Below are positions 1-9,539 of a stretch of DNA of 64,000 bases, piece after piece (positions within the stretch are counted from its first letter, which is position 1; each line of letters begins with the position of its first letter). The position numbers and the translations under genes were made by a program. The stretch comes from Terrimonas sp. (GTDB lineage Bacteria; Bacteroidota; Bacteroidia; Chitinophagales; Chitinophagaceae). The stretch spans positions 282,059-346,058 of the forward strand of contig NZ_QCZJ01000003.1 in NCBI RefSeq assembly GCF_003075435.1, read 5' to 3'. The notes beneath the pieces are model-generated. The model was not told where the DNA came from. It made no database searches and worked only from the letters and a program-made list of their open reading frames with translations.

Positions 1-2
1 AT

Positions 3-161
3 AAGCCGGGAAAAACCCCTCAATGGATACCGCATGAAATTGATAATGATTCCGGTACCGGTTTACATGTTGATGTACTGGATATGAATAAGGATGGATT
101 ACCGGATATTGTTACCGGTAATAAGCACGGCGTATATTTGTTCACCCAGGTAAAAAAATAA
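3..161 (+). CDS. C-terminal end of an FG-GAP/VCBS repeat protein (partial)
   Basis: An open frame enters from the left edge and stops at 159-161. The 52 visible residues end in a blade with an Asp-rich loop of the form D-x-N-x-D-G-x-x-D, followed by a short beta strand ending VYLF. This is the calcium-binding loop of FG-GAP/VCBS beta-propeller repeats, common in secreted Bacteroidota proteins. It lies 8 bp before the next start codon, so the two are probably co-transcribed. The rest of the protein is outside the window, so its role cannot be stated. Confidence 0.6.
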   Translation, partial: KPGKTPQWIPHEIDNDSGTGLHVDVLDMNKDGLPDIVTGNKHGVYLFTQVKK

Positions 162-169
162 TCAGCGAT

Positions 170-1021
170 ATGAAATTTGGTATAAACACATTTTTATTTA
201 CATCTCCATTTACAACTGAAAGCATTTCTTTATTTCCTCAATTTAAAAAATGGGGCTTCGACTCGGTAGAAATTGCATTGGAAGATGCATCGCATATAGA
301 TGCAAAAGTTGTAAAAAAGGCATTGGATGATAACGGGCTTGTTTGCGGATCAATTTGTGCGGCAATGGGAGCCGACAGAGATTTCAGGGGTAGTGCTTCA
401 GACCAGGAAGGCGCAAAAAAATACCTGGAGGGGATAATAGATGTTATGCCTGACCTGGGTTGTCCATTTCTTATTGGACCGCTATATTCTGCTGTTGGCA
501 GGGCAGATTTTGAAACACCTGAAGATTACAAAAAACAATGGGATATTGTGGTAAAGCATTTAAAATCACTTGCCGATTATGCGCAAAAAGCGGATGTTAC
601 ATTATGCCTTGAACCGCTTAACCGTTTTGAAACAGATTTTTTAAATACCTGTGACCAGGGATTAAAACTGGTAAATGATATCAATCACCTGGCTGTTGGT
701 TTGCACCTGGACACTTTTCATATGAACATAGAAGAGAAAAACCAGGCAAAGGCGATACTAAAAGCAGGGAGCAAACTGAAGCATTTTCACGCATGTGGTA
801 CAGATCGTGGCACACCGGGAAATGATTCCTTAAACTGGACGGAGATTTTTAATGCATTAAAACAAATTGGTTACGATAATAATGTTGTTATCGAATCATT
901 TACACCTGATGTAAAAATAATAGCAAAAGCCGCATCTATCTGGCGAAATATGGAACCTTCACAGCAAAGCATAGCCGAAGAAGGAGTGAAGTTCCTGAAG
1001 AAAACATACGCATCTGCATAA
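170..1021 (+). CDS. Sugar phosphate isomerase/epimerase (ketose 3-epimerase-like TIM barrel)
   Basis: This 283-residue protein belongs to the xylose isomerase-like TIM-barrel family that includes D-tagatose/D-psicose 3-epimerases and hydroxypyruvate isomerases. The four metal and catalytic positions of that family are visible: Glu148 (in LCLEPLNRFE), Asp181 (HLDTFHM), His207 (HFHACG) and Glu242 (VIESF), with Arg213 following the His in the usual spacing. There is no signal peptide, so it is cytoplasmic. The length is normal for the family. Its neighbour upstream is a secreted propeller protein, a common pairing in sugar-use loci. The exact substrate cannot be read from sequence. A hairpin terminator follows at 1045. 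Confidence 0.85.
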   Translation: MKFGINTFLFTSPFTTESISLFPQFKKWGFDSVEIALEDASHIDAKVVKKALDDNGLVCGSICAAMGADRDFRGSASDQEGAKKYLEGIIDVMPDLGCPFLIGPLYSAVGRADFETPEDYKKQWDIVVKHLKSLADYAQKADVTLCLEPLNRFETDFLNTCDQGLKLVNDINHLAVGLHLDTFHMNIEEKNQAKAILKAGSKLKHFHACGTDRGTPGNDSLNWTEIFNALKQIGYDNNVVIESFTPDVKIIAKAASIWRNMEPSQQSIAEEGVKFLKKTYASA

Positions 1022-1433
1022 TACTTAAAAGCATATATTTTCTTAAAGGGGTAAAATGTAAAAATTTTATCCCTTTTCTTTTTTATAAAGTTTACATTTT
1101 GCTATTGCATTTATCATTCGGCGCATCAATACATATTTTTATATAGTGATATGGTATTGCTGAAATTCTTTGTGGTATTGGTTTTTACTTATTTTATCTG
1201 TAGTTCTTTTTTCAGTAATTGATATATGGTTTTTACTACACAAGATGCAGGTCTTTTAGCAAGTGGTAATAAAAAATATTTTCGATAAAGTGCTAATATC
1301 ATACGATCTGAAACTCAATACTATTCATTCATAGCTTTTTTTATACTTATCGGCGATTAATAACAAATGCAATTTTGATCCGTTAGGAATAATTCTAAGA
1401 ATCGAACGTACCAGTAGTTATTTAATCCAATAT
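1022..1433. other. 412-bp AT-rich intergenic region
   Basis: Apart from the terminator at 1045-1084 I see no gene, repeat or clear promoter box here. It presumably holds the promoter of the giant gene at 1434. Confidence 0.6.
1045..1084 (+). terminator. Intrinsic terminator after the epimerase gene
   Basis: A 12-bp stem (AAAGGGGTAAAA paired with TTTTATCCCTTT, one G-U pair) with an 8-nt loop is followed by a T-rich run at 1074-1084. It lies 23 bp after the stop codon. Confidence 0.75.
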
Positions 1434-4400
1434 ATGAAAACTATGAAGCGGCTTTATTTGAGTGTTTTTTTATATCGTATAGTACTTTCATTTATATTAT
1501 TATCTGTCCTTTGTAGCAGTTTGATGGCCCAGGTGCAAACGCAAAAGGCTGTAACTGCTAATATAAATTCTAATATCGGCGGGTTTTATGAGTCTTTACC
1601 GGTAGATTATGCTTCTCAGCCAACAAAGAAATTTCCTTTATTGGTCTTTATACACGGAATAGGGGAATTGGGAAATGGAACAACACAGTTGACAAAAGTT
1701 TTGGTTAATGGTATTCCCAAGTTGTTGAATAATGGTAAATTCCCGGCATCTTTCACCGTTGGAGGAGAGAATTTTTCTTTTATTATTATATCACCTCAAT
1801 TAAAAACACCTAATAATCCTGTCGAGAATGTACAATCGACCATAGATTATGCACTGAAAAATTATAGAGTTGATGAGCAAAGAATTTATTTAACAGGATT
1901 AAGTATGGGGGGGATGGAGAGCTGGAGATATGCAGGAGCAGCGAAAAGCTATTCTGATAAGCTTGCTGCTTTGCTGCTGGTTTGCCCAAACATTGACACT
2001 TTTGTAAATGGTGTAACCCCAGATCCGCTTGGAGCTGCTAAAAATGCAGCATTGTCTAACCTGCCTGTATGGATAACAAATAACAGGGGCGACCCTTCAG
2101 CATATGTTTATAAGGCTATCGCCTTACAAAGGTTTATAAATGATAATAATCCTGATCCTTTGGCTAAGCTGACAATATTTGAGAATAATAACTCCCATGA
2201 TGCATGGACTAAAACGTACGACCCTGCTTTTAAAGAAGATGGAAAAAATGTATATGAATGGATGCTGAGTTATAAAAGAGGAACGGTAATTACACCCTCT
2301 CCTCCTGTTGCAGATGCAGGTTCTGCACAAACAATTACACTCCCGGTTAATAGTGTCACCCTGGATGGTAGTAAATCAACAGCGCCTTCAGGAAGTATAG
2401 CATCTTATTTATGGACTAAACTTTCAGGTCCTGCTTCGGGCACAATCAGTACTCCTTCAGGAGTATCAACCAAAATAATTAATCTGCAGGAAGGAACATA
2501 CGAGTTTCAATTGCAGGTAACTGATAATAATGGAAAAACCGCTACTGCGAAAGTAACAGTGAAGGTTAATCCTGCACCGTTGCCACCGGTAGCTAATGCC
2601 GGTAACCCGCAAACTATAACATTACCTTCTAACAGTGTTACATTAAACGGAAGCGCATCTACAGCCCCTTCCGGAACAATTACCAACTATCAATGGAGTA
2701 AAGTATCAGGACCAACTGATGGAACCATTTCAAATTCCTCCTCAGCTATTACTACTGCAACTAATTTAGTTAACGGTGTATATGTTTTTCAACTCAAAAT
2801 TACAGATAGCAATGGTGCTACTTCAGTAGCGAGCGTCTCTATTACGGTGAACGCAGCTCCTGTGCCACCTGTTGCAGATGCCGGTAATGGGCAAATCATT
2901 ACTTTACCAACCAATACTGCCTCATTGGATGGCAGTGCATCAACTGCACCTGCCGGTAATATAGTTAAGTATGAGTGGAGTAAAATATCCGGACCCACCG
3001 GTGGAACTATCGTAAGTGCCGGCAATGCCAAAACTGCTATTACAGGACTTACCCAGGGCTTATATGAATATGAGTTGAAAGTAACAGATAATCTTGGTTC
3101 CTCTGCTGTTGATGTGGTTTCCGTAACAGTAAATCCTGCGCCTGCACCGCCTGTTGCAGATGCAGGTGATGATACAAGTATTCAACTCCCGGTTAATACA
3201 ATTACATTAGATGCAAGTGCATCATTATCGCCTGATGGAACTATAACAGGTTATTTGTGGACTAAAATTTCAGGACCTGCTCAAGGAATTATTAGCGATC
3301 CCACAAATGTCAGCACTGATATTGTAAACCTTGTGGAAGGCATATATCAATTCCAGGTGAAGGTTACAGATAATAATGGCAATTCGTCAATATCAACTGT
3401 AACAGTTACGGTAAAACCAGCGCCATTACCACCGGCAGCGGTAGCGGGTTCTGATAAGACCATAACGCTTCCTGTAAATAGTGTAATGCTTGACGGAAGC
3501 GGCTCAACAGCACCATCCGGCAGTATTGTAAGTTATGAATGGAGTAAAGTGTCCGGTCCTGTGCCCGGCACACTATCAAACACAGCAATAGTTAATCCCG
3601 GGGCGAATAACCTTACCGAAGGCGTATACAAATTCCAGTTAAAAGTAACTGACAATAATGGCTTAAGTGCAACATCCACGGTAACGGTAACGGTGAAGCC
3701 TGCGTTATTACCGCCTGCAGCTAATGCGGGTAATGCACAAACAATAGTATTACCACAGAATAGTGTAATGCTTGATGGAAGTAAGTCAACAGCTCCATCG
3801 GGAAGCATAGTGAGCTATGAGTGGAAGAAGTTATCAGGGGGTAATGCAGTGATAGTGGATGCAGGTTCTGCAGGCACCGCGGTAAATGGTCTTGCAGAAG
3901 GAGTATATATATTTGAATTAAAAGTAACTGACAGTAACGGACAAAGTTCAGCGGCAACAGTAACCATAACTGTTAAGGCTGCTCCGTTACCTCCGGTAGC
4001 AAATGCAGGAAGCGGGCAAACGATAATATTACCAGATAATAGTATAACGCTTGATGGAAGTAAATCATCATCTTCTTCAGGGTCAATAGTAAATTATGAA
4101 TGGAAACAGATATCCGGGCCGTCATCGGTAACAATAGCAGATATTAACAATGTAACTACAAGTGTAAGTGACCTTACAGAAGGTGTATATGAATTTGAAT
4201 TAAAGGTGACAGACAGTAATGGTTTGAGTGCAACAGCCACAATAACTGTTACCGTAATGCCATTGTCAACAATCCCGGTTGCTGATGCGGGCAGCGATAT
4301 AACAATTACCCTGCCTGTTAACAGTATAACACTGGATGGCAGCGGATCAACTGCACCGTCAGGGACTATAGACAGTTACTTATGGACAAAAGTATCTGGT

Positions 4401-7400
4401 TCATCAGATGCTGTTATAGCAAATTCAACTGCTGCAAATACAGCTGTAACTTCTTTGTCAGAAGGTATATATGAGTTTGAATTAAAAGTAACCGATAATA
4501 ACGGGCAAACTTCAACAGCTATGATAACTGTTACGGTGAACCCGGCATTACTGCCTCCAGTATCAGATGCAGGCTTGGATCAAACGATTGCTCTTCCCCA
4601 GAATAATATAATACTGGATGGCAGCGGATCAACAGCACCATCGGGCAGTATAGTTAGTTATGAATGGAGCAAAGTATCTGGGCCGGCAGATGGTGTTATT
4701 GCAAGCGCGGTAAGTGTAACTACAAGCGTAAGTGATCTTGCAGAAGGTGTGTATGTGTTTGAGTTAAAAATAACAGACAGTAACGGCAATTCATCCACAT
4801 CTACAGTAACAATTACTGTAAATGCAGCACCGCTTCCACCTGTAGCAAGTGCAGGAGCTGATCAAACTATTACACTCCCGGTTAATAGTGTAATACTGGA
4901 TGGTAGCGGATCAACTGCTCCTTCAGGCAGTATAGTAAGCTATGAATGGAGTAAGGTATCAGGGCCGTCAGCAGGAATATTATCAGATGCTGGTATTGTA
5001 AATCCAACGGCAGGCAGTCTCGCAGAAGGAGTATATAAATTCCAGGTAAAAGTAACTGATGATAATGGACAGAGCTCAACAGCAACAGTAACCATCACAG
5101 TTAAGCCTGCGCCATTGCCGCCTGTAGCTAACGCGGGTTCCGCACAAGTCATCACGCTTCCTGTTAACAGTATCACGCTTGATGGAAGCAAATCAACAGC
5201 CCCATCGGGTAGTATAATAAGTTATGAGTGGAAGAAATTATCTGGCGGCAATGCGGTGATAGCAGATGCCGGTTCAGCGGGCACCGCAGTAAGTGAACTT
5301 GCAGACGGTGTATACACATTTGAGTTAAAAGTAACAGATAATAATGGACTAAGTGCAACTGCTACAGTAACTGTTACGGTAAAAGCAGTGCCAGTGCCTC
5401 CAATGGCAGATGCGGGTAATAATATCACAATAACATTGCCTGCAAACAGTGTTACCCTGGATGGCAGTGGATCAACTGCACCGTCAGGTAGTATCGCATC
5501 ATATTCATGGCGCAAAGTATCTGGCCCGTCAGATGCTGTGATTGCGGATGCTGCAAAAGCAGGTACAATAGTAAGTGGCCTTGCAGAAGGAATATATGAA
5601 TTTGAATTAAAAGTGACAGACAGTAATGGATTGAGTGCCACCGCAACTGTAACAGTTGTTGTAAAAGCGGCACCATTACCTCCAATAGCCGATGCGGGTA
5701 GTGATGCTACTATTACGTTGCCTGCAAGCAGCATTACATTAGATGGTAGTAAATCAACTGCTCCATCCGGTAATATAGTTAAGTATGAGTGGAGTAAAAT
5801 ATCAGGTTCGCCAGATGCTGTTATTGAAGATGCTTCAAATATGGGTACAACAGTGAGCGGGCTTACAGAAGGTGTATATATTTTTGAATTGAAGGTTACC
5901 GATAATAATGGTAATTTATCTACATCTACAATAGCAGTTACTGTAAAACCTGAGCCATTACCTCCGGTAGCCAACGCTGGTGCTGATCAAACCATAACGC
6001 TTCCGCTGAACACCATAAAACTTGATGGAAGTGGATCTACAGCACCATCCGGCAGTATTGATAGTTATGCCTGGACTAAAATTTCAGGACCTGCTCAAGG
6101 AATTATTAGCGATCCCACAAATGTCAGCACTGATATTGTAAACCTTGTGGAAGGCATATATCAATTCCAGGTGAAGGTTACAGATAATAATGGCAATTCG
6201 TCAATATCAACTGTAACAGTTACGGTAAAACCAGCGCCATTACCACCGGCAGCGGTAGCGGGTTCTGATAAGACCATAACGCTTCCTGTAAATAGTGTAA
6301 TGCTTGACGGAAGCGGCTCAACAGCACCATCCGGCAGTATTGTAAGTTATGAATGGAGTAAAGTGTCCGGTCCTGTGCCCGGCACACTATCAAACACAGC
6401 AATAGTTAATCCCGGGGCGAATAACCTTACCGAAGGCGTATACAAATTCCAGTTAAAAGTAACTGACAATAATGGCTTAAGTGCAACATCCACGGTAACG
6501 GTAACGGTGAAGCCTGCGTTATTACCGCCTGCAGCTAATGCGGGTAATGCACAAACAATAGTATTACCACAGAATAGTGTAATGCTTGATGGAAGTAAGT
6601 CAACAGCTCCATCGGGAAGCATAGTGAGCTATGAGTGGAAGAAGTTATCAGGGGGTAATGCAGTGATAGTGGATGCAGGTTCTGCAGGCACCGCGGTAAA
6701 TGGTCTTGCAGAAGGAGTATATATATTTGAATTAAAAGTAACTGACAGTAACGGACAAAGTTCAGCGGCAACAGTAACCATAACTGTTAAGGCTGCTCCG
6801 CCACCACCTGTAGCAAATGCAGGAGATGCTCAAACAATAGTGTTACCTGTTAATACGGTGAAATTAGATGGCAGTAAATCTGCATCTGCCGCCGGCAGTA
6901 TAGTGAGCTATAAGTGGAGCATATTATCAGGACCTTTGGGAAGTGCTATAGTAAGCGCTGCAACTGTAAAAACAGAAGTAAACAATCTTACAGAAGGTAC
7001 CTACCAGGTACAACTGAAAGTGACTGATAATCTTGGAGGCACGGCTACATCAATAGTAACCATAACTGTTAAGCCTGCGCCTAAACCACCTGTTGCTAAT
7101 GCCGGTAGTGCACAAACTATTACGCTGCCGGTAAATGTTGCTACGTTGAACGCAACATTATCAACTGCGCCTGAAGGGCAAATAAAAAGCTTTGTATGGA
7201 CAAAAATATCTGGTCCGCAACAAGGAACAATTGCAGAGCCTTCATCCGGTATGACAACAGTTACCGGGTTGGTAGCAGGAACCTATCAATTCCAGGTAAA
7301 AGTAACTGACAACAATGGTAAATCATCAACAGCCAGTGTGTCTGTTATTGTAAATCCTGCAGTAGTTAAGCCGCCTGTTGCCAATGCTGGTAAAGGTTTT

Positions 7401-8207
7401 GAAGTTCATCTTCCGGTAAATGCCATACAGCTTGATGGAAGTAAATCATATGCGCAGGAAGGAAGTATCAGGGAGTACAAGTGGATTGTTGTATCAGGTA
7501 CTAAACCTGTTAACCTGTTAAATGCTACTACCGTAAACCCCAGTATACTTACTATTGAGCCGGGTGTATATGTATTCCGCTTGTTTGTGTATGATACCAA
7601 TGGATCAGTTGACTCTGCTGATGTAACTATGGATGTATTTGCTGAAGATATCAGGCCCGAACCTCCGGTGGCTAATATCATAAGCGATACAACTATATCT
7701 GTTACTGATGTATTGATGCTTGATGGAACAAGCTCATACAGTACCTATGATCATATTATAAAATATGAATGGACATTAACTGCCGGCCCTGCTGTAGTTG
7801 AAATAAAGGAAAATGATGGTTCGCTTGCATCCGTTTCAGGATTTGTAGAAGGGGAGTACCAGTTTGAGCTTATTGTAACAGACAGCAAGGGTAATACCGG
7901 CAAGTCTGTTGTAAAAGTATTGGTTAATAATCCCGGAGGCAGACCAGACTTATCTCAAACAATGCAGGTATATCCAAACCCGGCACAAAACATTATACAT
8001 GTTAATCTGGCGGGAGATGCAAAAGGAAGAACTATGATGGATATATTTGATGCAGGTGGAAAGAAGGTACTACACAAAGAAGTTATTAAAGATAACAATG
8101 CCTTCTACCAGACAATAGATGTATCGAAGCTGGAAAAAGGTATATATTTTATAGAAGTTATCGTAGACTACAGGTATAGATCTACATATAAACTGGTGAA
8201 ATTATAA
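1434..8207 (+). CDS. Giant secreted esterase-like protein with about 20 PKD-like repeats and a T9SS sorting tail
   Basis: The 2257-residue product starts with a signal peptide ending near LMAQ (residue 33). Residues about 45-280 form an alpha/beta hydrolase of the PHB-depolymerase/feruloyl-esterase type, with the oxyanion stretch VFIHGIG, the nucleophile elbow G-L-S-M-G at Ser157, a likely Asp220 and His255. From residue 290 to about 2170 there are 20 Ig-like PKD/REJ-type repeats of 93-95 residues, each starting near PPVA(D/N)AG and containing a YEW and a KVTD(N/S)NG motif. The last 85 residues (YPNPAQN ... YKLVKL) are a type-A T9SS C-terminal domain, so the protein should be exported to the cell surface. 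Repeats 4-6 and 14-16 share an exact DNA copy. The enzyme substrate is unknown. Confidence 0.85.
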   Translation: MKTMKRLYLSVFLYRIVLSFILLSVLCSSLMAQVQTQKAVTANINSNIGGFYESLPVDYASQPTKKFPLLVFIHGIGELGNGTTQLTKVLVNGIPKLLNNGKFPASFTVGGENFSFIIISPQLKTPNNPVENVQSTIDYALKNYRVDEQRIYLTGLSMGGMESWRYAGAAKSYSDKLAALLLVCPNIDTFVNGVTPDPLGAAKNAALSNLPVWITNNRGDPSAYVYKAIALQRFINDNNPDPLAKLTIFENNNSHDAWTKTYDPAFKEDGKNVYEWMLSYKRGTVITPSPPVADAGSAQTITLPVNSVTLDGSKSTAPSGSIASYLWTKLSGPASGTISTPSGVSTKIINLQEGTYEFQLQVTDNNGKTATAKVTVKVNPAPLPPVANAGNPQTITLPSNSVTLNGSASTAPSGTITNYQWSKVSGPTDGTISNSSSAITTATNLVNGVYVFQLKITDSNGATSVASVSITVNAAPVPPVADAGNGQIITLPTNTASLDGSASTAPAGNIVKYEWSKISGPTGGTIVSAGNAKTAITGLTQGLYEYELKVTDNLGSSAVDVVSVTVNPAPAPPVADAGDDTSIQLPVNTITLDASASLSPDGTITGYLWTKISGPAQGIISDPTNVSTDIVNLVEGIYQFQVKVTDNNGNSSISTVTVTVKPAPLPPAAVAGSDKTITLPVNSVMLDGSGSTAPSGSIVSYEWSKVSGPVPGTLSNTAIVNPGANNLTEGVYKFQLKVTDNNGLSATSTVTVTVKPALLPPAANAGNAQTIVLPQNSVMLDGSKSTAPSGSIVSYEWKKLSGGNAVIVDAGSAGTAVNGLAEGVYIFELKVTDSNGQSSAATVTITVKAAPLPPVANAGSGQTIILPDNSITLDGSKSSSSSGSIVNYEWKQISGPSSVTIADINNVTTSVSDLTEGVYEFELKVTDSNGLSATATITVTVMPLSTIPVADAGSDITITLPVNSITLDGSGSTAPSGTIDSYLWTKVSGSSDAVIANSTAANTAVTSLSEGIYEFELKVTDNNGQTSTAMITVTVNPALLPPVSDAGLDQTIALPQNNIILDGSGSTAPSGSIVSYEWSKVSGPADGVIASAVSVTTSVSDLAEGVYVFELKITDSNGNSSTSTVTITVNAAPLPPVASAGADQTITLPVNSVILDGSGSTAPSGSIVSYEWSKVSGPSAGILSDAGIVNPTAGSLAEGVYKFQVKVTDDNGQSSTATVTITVKPAPLPPVANAGSAQVITLPVNSITLDGSKSTAPSGSIISYEWKKLSGGNAVIADAGSAGTAVSELADGVYTFELKVTDNNGLSATATVTVTVKAVPVPPMADAGNNITITLPANSVTLDGSGSTAPSGSIASYSWRKVSGPSDAVIADAAKAGTIVSGLAEGIYEFELKVTDSNGLSATATVTVVVKAAPLPPIADAGSDATITLPASSITLDGSKSTAPSGNIVKYEWSKISGSPDAVIEDASNMGTTVSGLTEGVYIFELKVTDNNGNLSTSTIAVTVKPEPLPPVANAGADQTITLPLNTIKLDGSGSTAPSGSIDSYAWTKISGPAQGIISDPTNVSTDIVNLVEGIYQFQVKVTDNNGNSSISTVTVTVKPAPLPPAAVAGSDKTITLPVNSVMLDGSGSTAPSGSIVSYEWSKVSGPVPGTLSNTAIVNPGANNLTEGVYKFQLKVTDNNGLSATSTVTVTVKPALLPPAANAGNAQTIVLPQNSVMLDGSKSTAPSGSIVSYEWKKLSGGNAVIVDAGSAGTAVNGLAEGVYIFELKVTDSNGQSSAATVTITVKAAPPPPVANAGDAQTIVLPVNTVKLDGSKSASAAGSIVSYKWSILSGPLGSAIVSAATVKTEVNNLTEGTYQVQLKVTDNLGGTATSIVTITVKPAPKPPVANAGSAQTITLPVNVATLNATLSTAPEGQIKSFVWTKISGPQQGTIAEPSSGMTTVTGLVAGTYQFQVKVTDNNGKSSTASVSVIVNPAVVKPPVANAGKGFEVHLPVNAIQLDGSKSYAQEGSIREYKWIVVSGTKPVNLLNATTVNPSILTIEPGVYVFRLFVYDTNGSVDSADVTMDVFAEDIRPEPPVANIISDTTISVTDVLMLDGTSSYSTYDHIIKYEWTLTAGPAVVEIKENDGSLASVSGFVEGEYQFELIVTDSKGNTGKSVVKVLVNNPGGRPDLSQTMQVYPNPAQNIIHVNLAGDAKGRTMMDIFDAGGKKVLHKEVIKDNNAFYQTIDVSKLEKGIYFIEVIVDYRYRSTYKLVKL
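3258..3986 (+). repeat. Exact 729-bp duplication, copy 1
   Basis: The bases here match 6072-6800 with no difference that I could find by reading both. The copy runs from the middle of PKD repeat 4 to the end of repeat 6. The flanking bases differ at both ends (3257 against 6071; 3987 against 6801). Confidence 0.95.
6072..6800 (+). repeat. Exact 729-bp duplication, copy 2
   Basis: Second copy of 3258-3986, offset by 2814 bp, which is exactly ten repeat lengths (938 codons). It covers the equivalent parts of repeats 14-16 and keeps the reading frame. Confidence 0.95.
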
Positions 8208-8209
8208 CA

Positions 8210-8803
8210 TCAGCGAAAAGGCTTATAATATGCAGAGGTGGCAAGCGCTAACATGGGCTTGTCACCTTTTGTATCTCCAAAGCAAAATATTTCTTCATAT
8301 GCAGACAGATCGAATGTTTCTTTAATTCTTTTTACTTTTTCAGTACCGTAGCAATTTTCGCCATGTATTTTCCCGGTAATATGCCCGTGTTTTACCTCAA
8401 GTAATGTTGCAATGCATTGCAGATTATTTTTCCTGCACCACGGTGCTATCCAGTTTTCAGGTGACGCAGATACGATTACTACTGGAATATTATTCTCTTT
8501 AAATTCATTGATTTTTTTTATTGCTGCCGGTCTGATCAATTGGGGAATGATTTTTTCGGCAAATACATCGCATTGTTGCTGAAATAAATCTATGGGTGTA
8601 TGCTCAAAGAAGTGAGTCAAAAATTGTTCTTTAACAAACTGATTGGAGATAAGTTTAAGTTTCATGGCGGCAATCCAGGGAGATAGTTTTAAAAATCCGG
8701 TATACAATCCGGTTCTTCCTTTGTAGTATTTTACTATTTCCAGAAGTGTATCCTTGGTTGTAAGGGTTCCGTCAAAATCAAAAAATGCGATTGCCTTTTT
8801 CAA
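8210..8803 (-). CDS. HAD-IB family phosphatase
   Basis: The 197-residue product shows the HAD motifs: DFDGT at residues 9-13 (nucleophile Asp9 and acid/base Asp11), a motif II serine in VIVSASPENW, a motif III Lys and the FGDTKGDKPML motif IV. The long insert between motifs I and II fits the IB subfamily of small phosphatases. The start is a TTG whose last bases overlap the TGA of the upstream SDR gene (TTGA, 4 bp), a sign of translational coupling; no in-frame ATG lies nearby upstream. It is the last gene of a UbiA-SDR-HAD operon. In the polyprenyl-arabinose pathway a phosphatase removes the 5-phosphate from polyprenyl-phosphoribose; that role is an inference here. Its 3' end faces the giant gene 2 bp away. 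Confidence 0.8.
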   Translation of the reverse strand: MKKAIAFFDFDGTLTTKDTLLEIVKYYKGRTGLYTGFLKLSPWIAAMKLKLISNQFVKEQFLTHFFEHTPIDLFQQQCDVFAEKIIPQLIRPAAIKKINEFKENNIPVVIVSASPENWIAPWCRKNNLQCIATLLEVKHGHITGKIHGENCYGTEKVKRIKETFDLSAYEEIFCFGDTKGDKPMLALATSAYYKPFR

Positions 8804-9531
8804 AGTGTTTTCTTTTTAAAAATAGTTTCAGGAATGCATTTAATGATAAACATGATCCATTTCCAGAACCACTTAATATAGATTATATCTTTCCGTTTAA
8901 TAATCGCATTATAAGTGTATGTTGCTACATCCTCCGGTGTTGCGGTAAGTAGTTTGGGAAGCTTAAGATGCTCTGTCATTTTTGTGTATACAAATCCAGG
9001 TAAAACAGAAACTACATGCACATTGTCTTTATATAGTTTATTTCTCAGCCCCGACAGGTAAGCGGTAAACCCCGCTTTCGCGCTTCCATAAATATAATTG
9101 TTTTGCCTTCCTCTTTCCCCTGCCACAGAACTGATACCAGCAATAATGCCTTCCTTTTTTGAACCAAAATCTGTTGCAATGATGTTAAGAATGCTTACTG
9201 CTCCTGTGTAATTGGTTTCAATGGTTCTGAGTGCTTCTTCCCATACAGTGATGGCAATATCATTGTCAGCCATATAACCAAACACACAGACCACTATATC
9301 AGGCGATGAAGGGAGCGATGCATAGAATTGCCGGTGCGAAGAAAAATCAGTTACATCAAAAGCGTGTGCAGTACAATTGCGCTGAAAACGTATTTTCAAA
9401 TCAGAAACCAGTGCCGAAATTTCCTCAGGCTTGCGGCATGCTAGCTGAATATCATATTCTTTTTCTGCGAATTTACGGGCAATAGCTTTGCCCATATCAG
9501 ATGTGGCACCAAGTATAAGTACAACAGGCAT
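8800..9531 (-). CDS. Short-chain dehydrogenase, DprE2-like
   Basis: This 243-residue SDR has the nucleotide-binding GATSDMG motif at residues 8-14, the catalytic serines 134-135, and Tyr148-xxx-Lys152. After the core it has a hydrophobic C-terminal segment (about residues 218-235, with WFWKWIMFIIKCIPE) that resembles the tail of DprE2, the NADH-dependent reductase that makes decaprenyl-phospho-arabinose. It starts at an ATG 8 bp after the UbiA stop and overlaps the downstream phosphatase start. The gene order supports a lipid-linked sugar role. A generic SDR of fatty or cell-wall metabolism is the alternative. Confidence 0.75.
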   Translation of the reverse strand: MPVVLILGATSDMGKAIARKFAEKEYDIQLACRKPEEISALVSDLKIRFQRNCTAHAFDVTDFSSHRQFYASLPSSPDIVVCVFGYMADNDIAITVWEEALRTIETNYTGAVSILNIIATDFGSKKEGIIAGISSVAGERGRQNNYIYGSAKAGFTAYLSGLRNKLYKDNVHVVSVLPGFVYTKMTEHLKLPKLLTATPEDVATYTYNAIIKRKDIIYIKWFWKWIMFIIKCIPETIFKKKTL

Positions 9532-9539
9532 TGCTTTCT

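Larger units (their letters stand above)
2301..7940 (+). repeat. Array of 20 PKD-like domain repeats (about 282 bp each)
   Basis: Twenty in-frame repeats of about 94 codons lie head to tail inside the giant gene. The first 18 are closely related; the last two are divergent, which suggests expansion from inside the array. Several long antisense open frames here are products of the repeated codon pattern, not genes. Confidence 0.9.

Noticed and set aside
5222..5974. 250-codon open frame antisense to the PKD repeats
   Set aside because: It and several shorter ones recur with the repeat period and follow from the codon pattern of the sense repeats. No protein family is recognisable.
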